Positions 25,613 to 39,814 of a stretch of DNA of 64,000 nt are shown here, piece after piece. The translations under genes and the position numbers were made by a program. Every line of letters begins with the position of its first letter. The first letter of the stretch is position 1. A model generated the notes under the pieces. The model was not told the DNA's origin, ran no database searches, and saw nothing but the letters and a program-made list of their open reading frames with translations. Location of the stretch: positions 44,281,155 to 44,345,154 of the forward strand of contig OY720347.1 in assembly GCA_963082975.1 (NCBI GenBank). Reading direction: 5' to 3'. This stretch comes from Labia minor (lineage: Eukaryota > Arthropoda > Insecta > Dermaptera > Spongiphoridae).

Positions 25613-28600
25613 GTAAGCTCTAAATTTATCTCATAATATATCATCGTCTGGTTAAATAAAACGATATGATCAATAAATTAAGAAGGAAGTTAGAAGGTTG
25701 ATTCAATCCATTGTTCTCTTTCCTACCAATTAAAAAAAAAAGAAATAAAGAATCTAATTTCCTACGATTTCCTAATGTATGCATTAGCTTACAGACACCT
25801 GAGGTATCATCATAAACTTCGAATAAATGAATATCAAAAAAGTATTCACTTCTCGACACAAAACAATTGACTGGCCCAGACATGGATCTAAATTTCAACA
25901 AAACCCTTTCAAAATATGTTCATTGAAAAAATAGAAGTACAACAAAAAGTTAATCATTATGCATAACTTGATTGTTCTGGTTGATAAGAGATTAATAATT
26001 CCTTGCTGTTGTTATATAATCATTCAATTCTGTTTATAAATAGAGAATTTTAAGATTATTTTAAAAAAAATATTTTATATGATATAATCTTAAGGGTGGG
26101 GTTGCTTTCCTTTTCTTAGAAAGAAGGTTTTGAACAAATTTCAATGAAAAATTAGTGAATATTTTAAATACTAAATTAATTTATGTGGTGAATAAATAAT
26201 CCCAAATTTTAAATATTATAAAAAAATCTGAAGTGTCTCCACTCGACTTTCTCGGAATTGGATTAATTAACATATATTATTTTTAAATTAAATTGAATTA
26301 ATTAAATTATAAATTAAAATTAATAAATAATATTTATTAAACCAGCGCGTATTTGGTTCTTTATTGATTGAACCACATCACGTGCTGGCGCGTTATTTGC
26401 AGTCGTGTTAAAAAATTAATTCCGGTACTTTCAGCGATTCAATCAAGCTGAAATTCTATATATAGCAATTTTGTGAAAAACTATCTAAAGCGCCCCATAC
26501 ACTGTCAGTTTAACTGAAGATAATCGTAAGGCCGTAGATCGGGATTGCCCACACATTTATCAGTTGATCTGAAGATAATGGACTGCAGTTCGCCCGGACT
26601 GAAGGTGTGTGGTCGCCGGGCAGGCGGGGATAGGATGAGAGATTCGCGACAGGCAGCGACCTGTCGGATAATGATCTTATGTGCCCCCCACCACACACTG
26701 TCAGTTAGCCTGCAGGCAAACGATCTGTTGTCACCGTTTCCATCAGTTTTGCGTGAGATAATTTTCGTGAGATCATTCACCAGCCGAGATTGGACTGTCG
26801 AGGAAAGATGGACGGGAAACCTTTCATTTCCGCATTTATTGAATTATATCGGGCCTACCCCTGTTTATGGAAAGTCAAGGATAACGTACGCCTCATCACT
26901 CATCCTCAGATAATTCGTGGTGAGACAGCCTCAGTTCATGGAGCAACGAAATGTGAGAGCTAGCCTCTCTATCTCGCAGCCAACTTTTTACCCAGACCCT
27001 TTTTACCGACCGACGATAGTAAGGGAGATATTGTTTTCACGCCAAATTTCACATGTGGAGATTTTTACATATCTCCACGAATCATGCATTTTCTTAACAG
27101 AAATAAGCTGGAGTGTCTCCACTCGACTATCTCGCAATTTGAATTGGATTAAATAACATAATATATTATATTTAAATTAAATTTAATTAATTATAAATTA
27201 TAAATAATAAATATTAAACCAGCGCATGTTTGGCTTTTTATTGATGGCACCATGGCACGTGTTGGCGCGTGAGATTTGCAGTGTTAAAAAATTAATTCTG
27301 GTACTTTCAGCAATTCAATCAAGCTGAAATTCTATATATAGCAGTTTTATACAATTATTAATCATGGGAAAAATTATCAAACATATATTTTTATTTTTAC
27401 GGTCACTTTAGAGGAAAAAAAATCAAAACGTTGTAGGTAATGACCCTCTTCCGGTTGAGCTATATTTCTCAAAAGTTGATAGAAAACTACAAATTTTGAA
27501 TAATGCCCATCTACCAAATTTCATCATTCTAGCTCAAACCGTTTTTGCGTAATCTTGTCTACATACATACACACACACACACAGACATTTTTCTCAACCT
27601 TAGTGAAAATGATTCAGGAACATTCAAAACGTATAAAAACATCAAAATCTCAACATCGAAAATTTTCTTACGAGATAGTAAAAAGTATTTTTAGCATGAT
27701 GTCCATCCGTCCGTATAGATGTGTACAGCTTGAACGGCTCAACGGATTTTGATGAAATTTGGTATATTTACTTAATGCAGCAGTATGATGAATTGATCAA
27801 CTTTTGGAGCAAATCCGGAAACCGGAAGTGGTAGTATTAGCGATCGACGATAGGAAAGGAAGGGTTATTTTCACACCAAATTTCACATGAGGAGATTTTT
27901 TTCATATCACCACGAATCATGCACTTTGTATTGGTTTTATCCTCGGGAAAATCATATTTATTAGTTTTTTCTTGATTTAAAATTATATGACGTCATCCAG
28001 CCATTCATGACGTCACAGCCTGGTCTTGCATATATATTATAAATAAAATAAAATTAAAAATATTTATGTTATGTCCATATCTGTTTTTTTATTACATTAA
28101 TAGATATATTAAAATTATTTGAAATTGTTTCTGTAGCTGGAAATTAATTTACTTCAAACCGTCGGTCGGTTCGGACCTGGCCACAGGTCAACTTATTTCT
28201 TGGGGTTCCCCAAGAACTGACAAAACAAACATAGCGCAACGTTTCCGACGGAGCATGGTGAAAAACTGGGGATCTCCTACAGTCCTGTTTCATTGACCGA
28301 CAGTCCGCCTGCAGGTACCGGACTGTAGTGTGTGCTATCTTCAGGCTATCATCTGCAGTTCAGTACGGCCGCCTGCAGGCGGTTGACTGCTAGTGTATGG
28401 AACTCAGCGATATTGGTCTTACGATCGCCTGTTGAGGAGACGGCCTGCAGGCAATCGCATAGTGTATGGCCCCCATAACATATAACTTTATTTTTACGGT
28501 CACTTTAGAGGAAAAACAAATGAAAACATAAAAAAAAATTTAATCCTCAAATCCTTTAAATTGTTACTCTCATATTTATGAATCTATGTAACTATATATG

Positions 28601-31600
28601 CATTTTTTTGTATAAATTTTTTATTTTATTATTTTTAATAAATATACTCATTGAAATAATTTTTTTAATATAAATAATTCCCCTGAATAATCACATGATA
28701 AAATTAAAATTTTACTTTTAATTTTTAATACAATAATATTTTAATTATTATATAATATATTTAAACTCTTGAATAATATTTTTTTAAACATACAATAATA
28801 ATTGCGTGGGTGTTCACCTACCGAATGATTTTAACGAAATTTCCTCTGTAAAATTTATTTTACATGAATAACATTGATAATTAAAAACAGTTGATAAAAA
28901 AATGAAAATATTTAATCATTATTTATCATCAAGGTAATTTAATAAACGATTTACCATAATATAAATTTAAAAATTATTTTAAAATATTTCAAATAGGAAA
29001 AATGAATTATTATTAATGATTTTAATAAAATAAATATTTATAGTTATGATTTTATTAGGATCAATGATGGTAAAACTTTTGAAAGCATTATTTTATGAGA
29101 ATCTGAAATTTCTAGTAACATTTTTTCTTAATAATTTTACTGGTTAAAAATATTTGCTACTATATATTAATGTGTTACTAATTAAATATTATAAATTATA
29201 AAAAACAAATTAGAGAACATTCTTTTTTTTATTCATTTACTTTTAAATTGGAAAATTAGGAAATAATTTTAATATATATGTTATTTTAAAAACAAAACAA
29301 AACAAAATTACAATAAAACAACTTCCGGTATCCGACATTAAGTTTTGCATCATCATAATAATCAAAGATAAATGAATTTAATTATCTATCATAGAAAAGA
29401 TTGTTAATTCAAAATACAAAAGAATCGGTTCCCATCATTTTATTTATTTTATTTATCTCACACGCTATCAACATTAATTATTAAAAATTGAAACTATTAT
29501 ATCAATTTCTTTTATTGAGATGTTTTATACAAATATGAACAAAAAAAAAATTGTAAAATTAAATTAAATTAATACAAATTGTTTCATTCAATTTATAATA
29601 TATACCATAAGTATATTCTCCACGCTATTTATTATATCTGAGAAAAATGAAATGAAGAATTAATTGAAGGAAACTACTTTTTATTTGGAGATGATTTGAG
29701 TTGATAAAATAGAATTAATTAACAATCACCTTTCTTCATTCTCCATATTTGAATCAATTTCAAGAACCTCCTTTCCTCGAATTAATTTTTTTCCTAAAAA
29801 AAGTATATTTTTTTAAAAATAAATATAAATAATTAAATGATAGTAAACTATATATAGTTTTTATAAGAGTAATTAATATAATTATATTAATTTTTATTTT
29901 TAAATTAGTGAGATTACATACATGGATTAATTTTTAAATTTTAATTTCAATTTAAATATTGTATATATATACCATATATATATATATATATTGCAATAGA
30001 TAAAAAATTTGAATTCGAGATTTCAATGAAATCCCACATTTTAAGGTTCCATGAGTAATAAATCCAAAAAGGTTTGTGTCTATATGGTCACAACTCCAAA
30101 AGGAAAAAAATGTTCGAAACTGAAATTCAGTATTTTAGATATTATTTTAAGAAATTTTGTTGGTAAAATGTCAAGAAGATTTTTTCTTACTTTTGAAATA
30201 CTTAAAAGATTTTTCAAAATGGTTTCCTCTAAAGTATTTTTAATTATTTTTTTTATTTAATAATATTTAATAATTAGCTCTCTCACATTAATAAAAAGAT
30301 CCATAAATATAAAAAAAATAAACGAAATTGATCATCAACTAAAAAAAAATGATAAAAAAACGGTAAAAAGTAGGTGGTAAGTGAAAGGTGTGTTGCTCTC
30401 GAACCTGCTAGTTAAAATAAAGATTTGCATATCAGAAAAAACAAAAAAATATTTATTTATTTATAATAAATTTTAAAGAATTTTTATTTTTTTTTTATTT
30501 TTTATTAAACTTATCTACAATGAATATCCTAAACATACTTTTATAAATGTAGAAAAATGATAATTGATATTTCTCCCACACTCTCGACCATTCCTACGTA
30601 CCTCATTCATTACCTTTCTTCAAAACCGCCTCATATTATATTATATCCTATATTCCACTTAATCAAATCTATCATTATTTTTAATGAGAATTAAAAATTA
30701 AAATAAAAACAAAATAAAAATTTAAATTTATGAGAGTTTATTTAATTTACAGTATATAAAAAAAATATTGAAATTTCGACTATTTTTGGTAAGTTGTGTA
30801 TGAATATTTATCTTATAATTTTGGAACAAGTACACCAGTCATATCACTATAAAAATTGGTATTCTTTCAAGAATATCACAATATCTGATTTATTATATTT
30901 ATTTACGAAAATATTATAAAGATTAAATTAATTCTAAAAAGACACTTTATAATAGTTTTAACTTTTTATATTTTTGACCTTCCCTAAATGTCACAAATTA
31001 AAAAACCTATAACAAAATTAAAAATTACAAAAAACATGTCGTTTATTTTTTTTTATTCGAATTTAATTGTATAAGGAGAAAGAAGAAACAGAATAAATCC
31101 TAAGCCCTTTTTTTGAAAGGATTCGAAAATCCTTCAAAAGGTACTAGAAAGCAGAAAGCTCAAAGCAACGGTGGATTCCCTGGTTATGAGGGTTTTTTAC
31201 CCCCCCCCCCCCCCTAAAAACTCTCATGTGGGCCACCGAGATCCCAATTAGATCAGTGGTGTTAGGATCTGTTAGTCAGATCATCCTTTCATTCAAATAA
31301 TTGGTTTAATTAAAATAAATGCGTTTTCGGCCATTTCCCATTAAAATAAAAATGCATTGATATATTTTTTTTAAAGAAAATACCTTAAGCTAGACGTTTG
31401 GGATATTCCCAACTTTTATTAAAAAAACCATTTTAAAATATGAAATAATTTAATTGTGAACCTTTTATTGTAAATTTTGGTGTTTGAAATATCATTAAAT
31501 TGTTTTCCCCTTCATATAAATAAATAAATAAATTCATTCAGGATTATTTGAATTTATAAGAAACATTGACAATCCAAAAGGAACATTAATATTAACATAA

Positions 31601-34600
31601 CTTCTCTCTCTCCGATTTGATTGTCCAGGCCAAAACTATCCACGGCAAGTGGGAGGTGATGCAAGCGAAAAGGTTAACCGCTCTCCTTTTATGCACGCCC
31701 CCGCTGCCATAACACCTTGCTCTTTAGAATATATGAATAAAACAAAAATTATGAATATATTATGTACTTAATGAAAATAATATAAATGATATATAATTAA
31801 AATTAATTTTAATCGTTCATCGTTAATCTTATTAAAATTTCAAAAATTAATATTCCTCTTTCACCAATAATTATGGAATTAAAGAACGTTTTACAATTTA
31901 CTCTACATTTAAGTAATCAGGAAAAAATTAACTATCATAATACATTTTTTTATAAATTTGATTTAAAAACAACAACATATATTTATATTAACGAACAATT
32001 TGTATTATTAACTTTTCATCAATTCGGATCAAAAAGAAAAATTTTCAATAATTATGTATTAAAAATGAAAAAATCTGTTTGTTGTTTTTTAAAAATTTAA
32101 AAAAGTTTGAAAATCATTTTCCAATTAATTAATTTTAACAACAAATTTTCTGTAAAATGGGAGGCAAAAATCCTATCAAAATTTAAATTCTATTGCCTGT
32201 TAATATTTTTTCTTAGTAATTAAGAAATTTTTAGTGGTGGTAAAATTTATTTAATTTGTATTATACAACTTTAAATTTTAAAAAGAATAAATACTTTGAA
32301 TTTCTTTTTGAAAATTTAAAAAAAAAAAATTTGAAAAATAAATAATTTTTTAATCGAAAGTAAGCTTTGGCTATAAATCAAAATGATAATAGCTAAAAAA
32401 AATAATACATTTATTAGTTATGGTTTTTTGTTATAGAATTTTTTAAGGGAAATTTTTAAAAGTGAAAAACTAAATAAATAATTAACGAAATCATCATTTA
32501 ATTATATATTTATTAAAATAAAACATGAGTTGTTACTTATTTAAATTATATACAGGAATTTTGTTAAATACATTTTTTTATTTATTAAATAAATTGTTTA
32601 TTTTATTTGTTGATAAATGAGTATAATTATATTTTTACTATTATATTGTTGTATGAGATTCTTTACTAAGAGACATTATTTTCTAATCATAGATAATATA
32701 TAAGTTTTTATACTATAATATTTAAATAAAAGTTAAATTGAAGACTTATTATATTATAAATAATTTTTTTTAGTTAAGAAGATAACAATATATCATTTAT
32801 TATATTTTATAAATGACATTCAAAATATAAATATTTATGAACAAATTTTAAAGTAAAGTTCACAAGAAAACGTTTGGAATGATAGATCAAATTTAAAATA
32901 GATCAAGAAGTAGGTCAAGGTGGTTCTGGAGATAAATACCCGAGATCTGATTGATGCAGTTGGATCATGAATTTTTGTTTAATTAACAAATAGGAATGCA
33001 CTATGAATAAGTAAATAGATATTTTAAAAAACAATAACATAAAAAATAAATAAATATATTTTTCTAATACAGAGCGTAATAAATATTAATTTTAAAAATA
33101 ACAATATTCTTATCAAAATGTAGAAATAAAAACAAAAACAAAATAAGTTGACTTGTGGCCATGTCCGAACCGACCGACGGTTTGAAGTAAATTAATTTCC
33201 AGCTACAGAAACAATTTCAAATAATTTAAATATATCTATTAATGTAATAAAAAACAGATATAAATATAACATAAATATTTTTAATTTTATTTTATTTATA
33301 ATATATATGTAAGAACAGGTTGTGACGTCATGAATGGTTGGATGACGTCATATAATTTTAAATTGACAAAAAACTAATAAAAATGATTTTCCCGAGGATA
33401 AAACCAAAACAAAGTGCTAGATTCGTGGTGATATGTAAAAAATCTCTTCATGTGAAATTTGGTGTGAAAATAACCCTTCCCTTCCTATCGTCGATCGCTA
33501 ATACTACCACTTCCGGTATCCGGATTTGCATCAAAAGTTGATCAATTCATCCTACTGATGCATTAAGTAAATATACCAAATTTCATCAAAATCCGTTGAG
33601 CCGTTCAGGCAGTACACATCTATACGGACGGACGGACAGACATCATGCTAAAAATACTTTTTTCTGTTAAGAAAATGCATGATTCGTGGAGATATGTAAA
33701 AATCTCCACATGTGAAATTTGGTGTGAAAACAATACCTCCCTTACTATCGTCGGTCGGTAAAAAAAATGGTTTTATTCGTTTTTTGAAAGAGGAGGTATT
33801 GAATTGAAATTAAATAATGTGTATAATAAATACAATAATTTGTTTAGTACTAATATATTTAATAATATTTAATATTATTATTATAAAATTTAATTATATA
33901 ATAAAAATATTCATATTTCTAAATGATTATATTATATAAATTTGTGTAAGATCTAATCTTCAATGTGGTTGGATAACATTAGTTTAAAGATATTTCAAAT
34001 TAATAAAAATATATTACAGGATAATATTAAATATAATTTGTTTACAGTACTAATATAATATAATTAATTTTAAGAATCATTTTAAATTAATTATTTATAA
34101 TTATAAACTAATTTGCATTTTACTCTTGATATATTGCTGAATCCAAACAGAAATAAATATATATTATTATTCATTTATTTTTTAATTAAATTGTATTTAA
34201 ACCCATTTACTAATTTTCATCAATAAATGTCATTTACATTTTAAAATTATTTATAAACATTAATTCTTTTGTGTATCTATTCGTTGTATATATCATGAAA
34301 AAATACTGGAACGCGTTCCAGTTCTGAAAAAAGGTAAGGGAACGTCGTTCTCCCCCGCTTTCCCCTCCCAATACACCACTGCAGGCCACACGTTTCGAAT
34401 AAGACGCTGTGCAAACTGAAGAGCCTGAAATGGGATGTCTTAACGCATCCACCGTATTCTCCTGATATCGTACCATCTGACTATCACTTGTTCCGGATAT
34501 TGCAAAATTATTTAAATGGAAAAAAAAAACTTTGACTCTTTGGAGGCCTTAAAAAACGGCGTCTCTTCGTTCTTCAAATCTAAACCGCCCAGTTTTTAAG

Positions 34601-37600
34601 ATCGAGGCATCCGTATGCTGCCAGAACGTTGGGAAAAGATAGAAAACATGGAGAATATATATATCATTCTGTAAACACACTCCAAATAATTCGGAGTGAG
34701 GTCATTCTTGTGACTCATTGAATAGAGTGGGCTATAAAAGTAAACTTTGGATATAACAAAAAATTTCTATGTGATTAATTATCGTAGTTAATAAATTAAA
34801 AAATAGAAAATAAAACAAAAATATAATTTATATTAAATATAACTTATTTATATTAAATAATAAATATTCATGACTGGTTAATAAGTATTCTATTACTTAT
34901 AGTTGTAGTTGTAGATACTAGTAACTATCTAAATATGAAAGTTTTATGTATAATACATTTTTTCTTATACATACATATTATGTTCAAATCGAATTTTTAA
35001 TACCGTTCAATATATTACTAATATTCTAGGATGGCTTAAATTAATCAAGAATATTGAATAAATATAAAAAAAATTTCACATAACCAAATACAGTTCGATA
35101 TAGCTAAAAAAAAATTATGATTAAATAAACTTGAACTTTAAAAAACCTTTCAGATAATATTTCCTGTATTTATTTTTTTAAAAAAGACCCTATTTTATCA
35201 TATTCAAATTAGCCAAAGATTTTCTCACAATTCATTTTTATTGCGTAAATATCCAAAAGAAGAATTAACTAATTATTTTATATAAAATACAGTCTACCTT
35301 GCAAGGTCATATAGAAACAATCATGGAAGAACAGACATTACAAAAAGGATTTCGTAAATATTTTGTTCTTTTCTTTATTTTATATTTAAACACATATCTA
35401 TATTGATTTTTGTTATTTTGTTATTTTTATTATTGCTCTTTTGTTGAGAAATATTTTTATTAAAGTATTTATTCTTAAGTAGGATAGAAAGAGAGGTGGC
35501 AATAGTATTAAAAGATATATTTTATATATAATATTATTTGGAAATTTAAACTGAATTTTTTTAAACAATTTCAATTTAGAAATGAACCTAAAAATTAATT
35601 TAAATTAGCTGGAGTGTCTCCACTCGACTATCTCGCAATTTGAATTGGATTAAATAACATAATATATTATATTTAAATTAAATTTAATTAATTATAAATT
35701 ATAAATAATATTTATTAAACCAGCGCATGTTTGGCTTTTTATTGATGGCACCATGGCACGTGTTGGCGCGTGAGATTTGCAGTGTTACGTTGTAGGTAAT
35801 GACCCTCTTCCGGTTGAGCTACATTTCTCAAAAGTTGATAGAAAACTATGAATTTTGAATAATGTCCATGTACCAAATTTCATCATTCTAGCTCAAACCG
35901 TTTTTGCGTAATCTTGTCTACATACACACACACACACACACACACACAGACATTTTTCTCAACCTTAGTGAAAATGATTCAGGAACCTTCAAAACGTATA
36001 AAAACATCAAAATCTCAACATCGAAAATTTTCATGATCGCATACTATCTCTGGCGAGATAGTAAAAATCAATAGTTTAAAGGTAGATTATTAAAATCACA
36101 CGGTTTTACGTTTCAAGATAAATTTTTATTAATGATAATTTCGAAAGTTACGTCATCATCAAAATTTTTTACTCTAAACCAGTGGTTCCCAAAGTGATCT
36201 ATATCGACTCCCAAAGGTCTATGACAACCTGCAAGGGGTCTACGCCAGCGAATAAAAAATTTGGGGGTTCATAGTGGATCTCAAGCCTATTTACTTAAAT
36301 TATAGTATCTTATAATTCAATTAAATAAGGCCCTAAAAAATAGTAAATTTTTTTTACAAAAAATAAATTTCAGGTTAAGTAAGGATCTACTCAAAACCGA
36401 AAAACATGGCAAGGGGTCTAAACTGCTCTAAACTGAACAATACCTCCCTTACTATCGTCGGTCGGTAAAAATTGTTAAAAATAATTCTCAGATTAAATTT
36501 ACAAAAATGGAGATACAATATTTCAACGAGAGCTGTCAGTACAATTTTTAAATCTAATATGAAATTATGACAAAACTTGTGAAAAGAAATTAAATTTAGA
36601 TAATTTCACTGAAATGGAGCACCTCTTTATTTATTAATTTCCTTGTTATTAGAAATAACTCTTCAACGCTTCCACTTATTTAATTATAACATAACGGCTA
36701 TAGGCGACATTAACCATAATTTATGACATTTTCCACAGATATAAATTTTATTTTTCTAAATAAAAATAAATAAATAAATAACAACGAATAAAAAAAATAA
36801 TTAAAAATAAACCTTATAATAATAAAATAGATAAATTTAAAAAAATATAGATAAAAAATAATTCAAGCGAATTATACCATATTTTAAATTAATCTAAAAA
36901 TATTCTGAATTTATCCATTTTATAAAGTAGAGATTTCGGAAAGTGTGTTACAGCAATAAATGTGGCACGGGAACGTTTTACTTATATACATATTATATCT
37001 AAATAATTAAAGATTAGACTCTTTAGTGGATTAGTGGTTAGCACGACAGTCAACCACACAGAAGACTCGAGTTCCAGCACTAAATGGGGGACGCGAAGGT
37101 TTTACTTATATACATAATATATCTAAATCTGAGAAAAAACAACTTCGTGGTAGAGGTTCCCCGCCAAGTTGTGTGCCCTAAAAAGTTAGGAAATCAAAAA
37201 AGTTAGAGCCCCGCCAAGTTGTCTTTCGAGAAAATTAATGAAATCAAAGCTTGGCGGCCGCCAAGTTCCTCACCTTACAATATTAATTGTTTTTAAAACG
37301 TTCATTTCCTGAATAGTGTATTTAATTGCATTTCCAATAAAACTTTTGCAAATAGTGTGTGGTAGTACCTCCCATATTACCACAGAGTATCCACAGAGTA
37401 TCCTGATGATTGAAACTGAAGATTCAAGTCTCCAACTATTCTTAATTATAATACAGCTAAGTGGTCGATCCTCGCTTACTTATAAAATTGCAATTGCTTA
37501 TTAAATTAAATTTCATTTAATTTATCATATTTATACTGGTACCTTATGAACAAATAATTCTTTATAATTACTTTGTTATATATCTAATATTATAATATCA

Positions 37601-39758
37601 ATTCTTTTAGTATTAAATATTCAATTTTATTATAATTTTATATCTACATTTTATTCTGAACGAATTCAATTTTATCCTTTCCCTCATCGACTGTCTCGGA
37701 TTCATGAACCAAATTATTCTTCAAAAATTAACCAGAGTGCTACCAATTAATTAGATATTATTTTTTAAATCCATTTTTATCATTAACCAATCCATACTAA
37801 ACCATACTTTATACGACAATATATATATTAAAAAATTAACGATCTCTGCTAAGTTAATCTTTTCCCATAAAATAATAAAAAAATAATTGTTCAATTCGTT
37901 TCTGTATTTATTATCTTGAAAACTACATAAAATAATTTAAAAAAACATAATTTTTATTTTTCATCTTATTTTCAACAATAGGTTGATTTGAAAAAGGATA
38001 ATAATTGAAGTTTAAATATATTATATATATAAATTAAATTAAAAGACAAAAACTTTCCCTTATGCTTCCTATAATACAGGTTCACGCTCTATTAAGTGAA
38101 GGGTGGCTGACTTTACATTCAACTTCACTTTCTGTTTAATAATTCCTGTAATTATATACCTATATGACTTAAGAATTTAGTCATATACTGGAAATAATCC
38201 AATTTAGAAATAATGTTATTTATTAATTTAATTCTCGACATTTGTCTTACAAAATAATAAATGTAAATTAAAGATTTCTAAATTAATATTTTAATTAATT
38301 AATTTATATATAAAACTATTGTTTTTTAAATATATAACATATGTTTGAAAATTAACAAAATAATAGTGATTATACACCATTTGATCATTTCTAATGAAAA
38401 TTGTATTTAATAATTGGTTTATTTTTAAATCGAATGAAAAAATTAACATGTAGTTTAATGTAGTGATAATGAAGATAAAATGATATTAAAGATATATTTT
38501 AAGAGAGAAATAATTATTATTATTTGTAATTTTTATTGCCCTGGACTTTTATTATTAAGTTTATAGTTAATTTTAATAGTTATAATAATAGAGTTAAGAT
38601 AATAAAGAAATGTATTCTTCTTTTCATAATTACAGGGAAAGGGTATCAAACCAGATAAACTGTTATATATTATTAAATTATCAATTTTAGTTTTTAATAA
38701 AAGGAATGAAAATGAAACGAATATTAATATGAATAAAAGAACATTAAAAACCAATGAATCTACATTCCCAATAATGGTTTAATTTATATAAATAAAAAAA
38801 GAAAAGTGATGAAAACTATTTTTTAAGTCTAAATATAATTATAGTAAATTACTTAAAAAAAGTATCTTTTTGAAATTAAAGTTATGTAAATTAGGTATTT
38901 TTGGAAATTTGTATTATCCCAAAAAATTTGCCATCTCTTCCATATTTCATGAAAAAGGTCCGAAATAATATCACCACAAAAAATTTAATTTGGGATCATG
39001 CTTGGAAGTCTCTTTTGAAAATGAATTTTTTTTTATTTTATTTTCTAACTGGTCGACTTGGTAGAAGTTCATTTTCCCCGTACATCCTGAATGTTCATAA
39101 TTAATTATTAAAAAAATTGTATTAATAAAAACTAAAACTAATTAAACCTTCAGATAAAACGAGATATAAATTTTCAGCCAATTTTTACATATACTTATTC
39201 GCCATATAATGGCGACCCCAAAATTCTCAATAATATTGTATTTAGAAAATAACGTTACAGAATGGTTACAAGAACAGAGTCAGAATGGTTATGTTGTTTC
39301 AAGAAACATGAGACGACCTCGGATTTTGGTTGGTTTTAAGTATCGACTTATACTCAGAAATATAGGAGGAGATCAAAATTGAGGTCATATTTTAATTTTA
39401 TTTAATCAGTGAAATCGGGGGATTCCATAAATTGGAGGATTACATGTTCTGGAGATGCTATTTCTGAACAGAAATAGAGTGGTAAGGGGCTCTTATTAAA
39501 TCCAATGGACAGCTAGTATGGTTTATTAGCAGGCAGTTACAATATATATACAATTAGAAGTTCTTGTTGCTGTATGTCGACCAGTGATTGGTTTGATTTT
39601 AAATGTGAAGGGGTCTATATGTCTATTCTTCCTTATTTTTTTACTATCTCGCCAGAGATAGTATTGCGATCACGAAAATTTTCGATGTTGAGATTTTGAT
39701 GTTTTTATACGTTTTGAATGTTCCTGAATCATTTTCACTAAGGTTGAGAAAAATGTCT

Positions 39759-39814
<56 letters not shown>

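Larger units (their letters stand above)
26489..28475. mobile_element. PIF/Harbinger-type non-autonomous transposon
   Basis: It is flanked by a 3-bp TAA duplication, the TWA target expected of PIF/Harbinger. Ends read agcgccccatacactgtc and, reverse-complemented from the right, tggggg ccatacactatgc; both share CCATACACT. Near each end are sub-terminal copies of gcctgcaggc and cactgtcagtt motifs. About 790 bp belong to the element itself (26489-26999 and 28199-28475); the rest is a nested X plus Y insertion. A MADF-type reading frame inside (26808-26963) supports the class, since Harbinger elements carry a Myb/MADF-like second protein. No DDE transposase was found, so it could move only with help from another element. 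Confidence 0.65.
26225..28517 (-). repeat. Repeat Y (older copy), split by a PIF/Harbinger insertion
   Basis: Left part 26225-26485 has the hairpin end (gaagtgtctccactc), the aaaccagcgcgtatttggtt block and the ggtactttcagcgattcaat block, and stops at gtgaaaaactatc. The match resumes at 28479 with catataactttatttttacg and gtcactttagaggaaaaa. The 2-kb interruption is flanked by TAA on both sides (26486-26488 and 28476-28478). Confidence 0.8.
36473..39636. other. Intron DNA with scattered richer patches
   Basis: No exon recognised. It holds the SINE-like segment and direct repeat at 36965-37127, the GCCAAG palindrome cluster at 37140-37270, and an unassigned patch at 39220-39600. Open frames at 37316-37504, 38533-38754 and 38901-39104 show no recognisable domains. 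Confidence 0.45.

Noticed and set aside
26505-26913. Overlapping open frames of 62, 91 and 122 residues on both strands
   Set aside because: They arise from the G+C-rich sub-terminal repeats of the Harbinger-type element. Only the short MADF-like frame at 26808-26963 makes protein sense.
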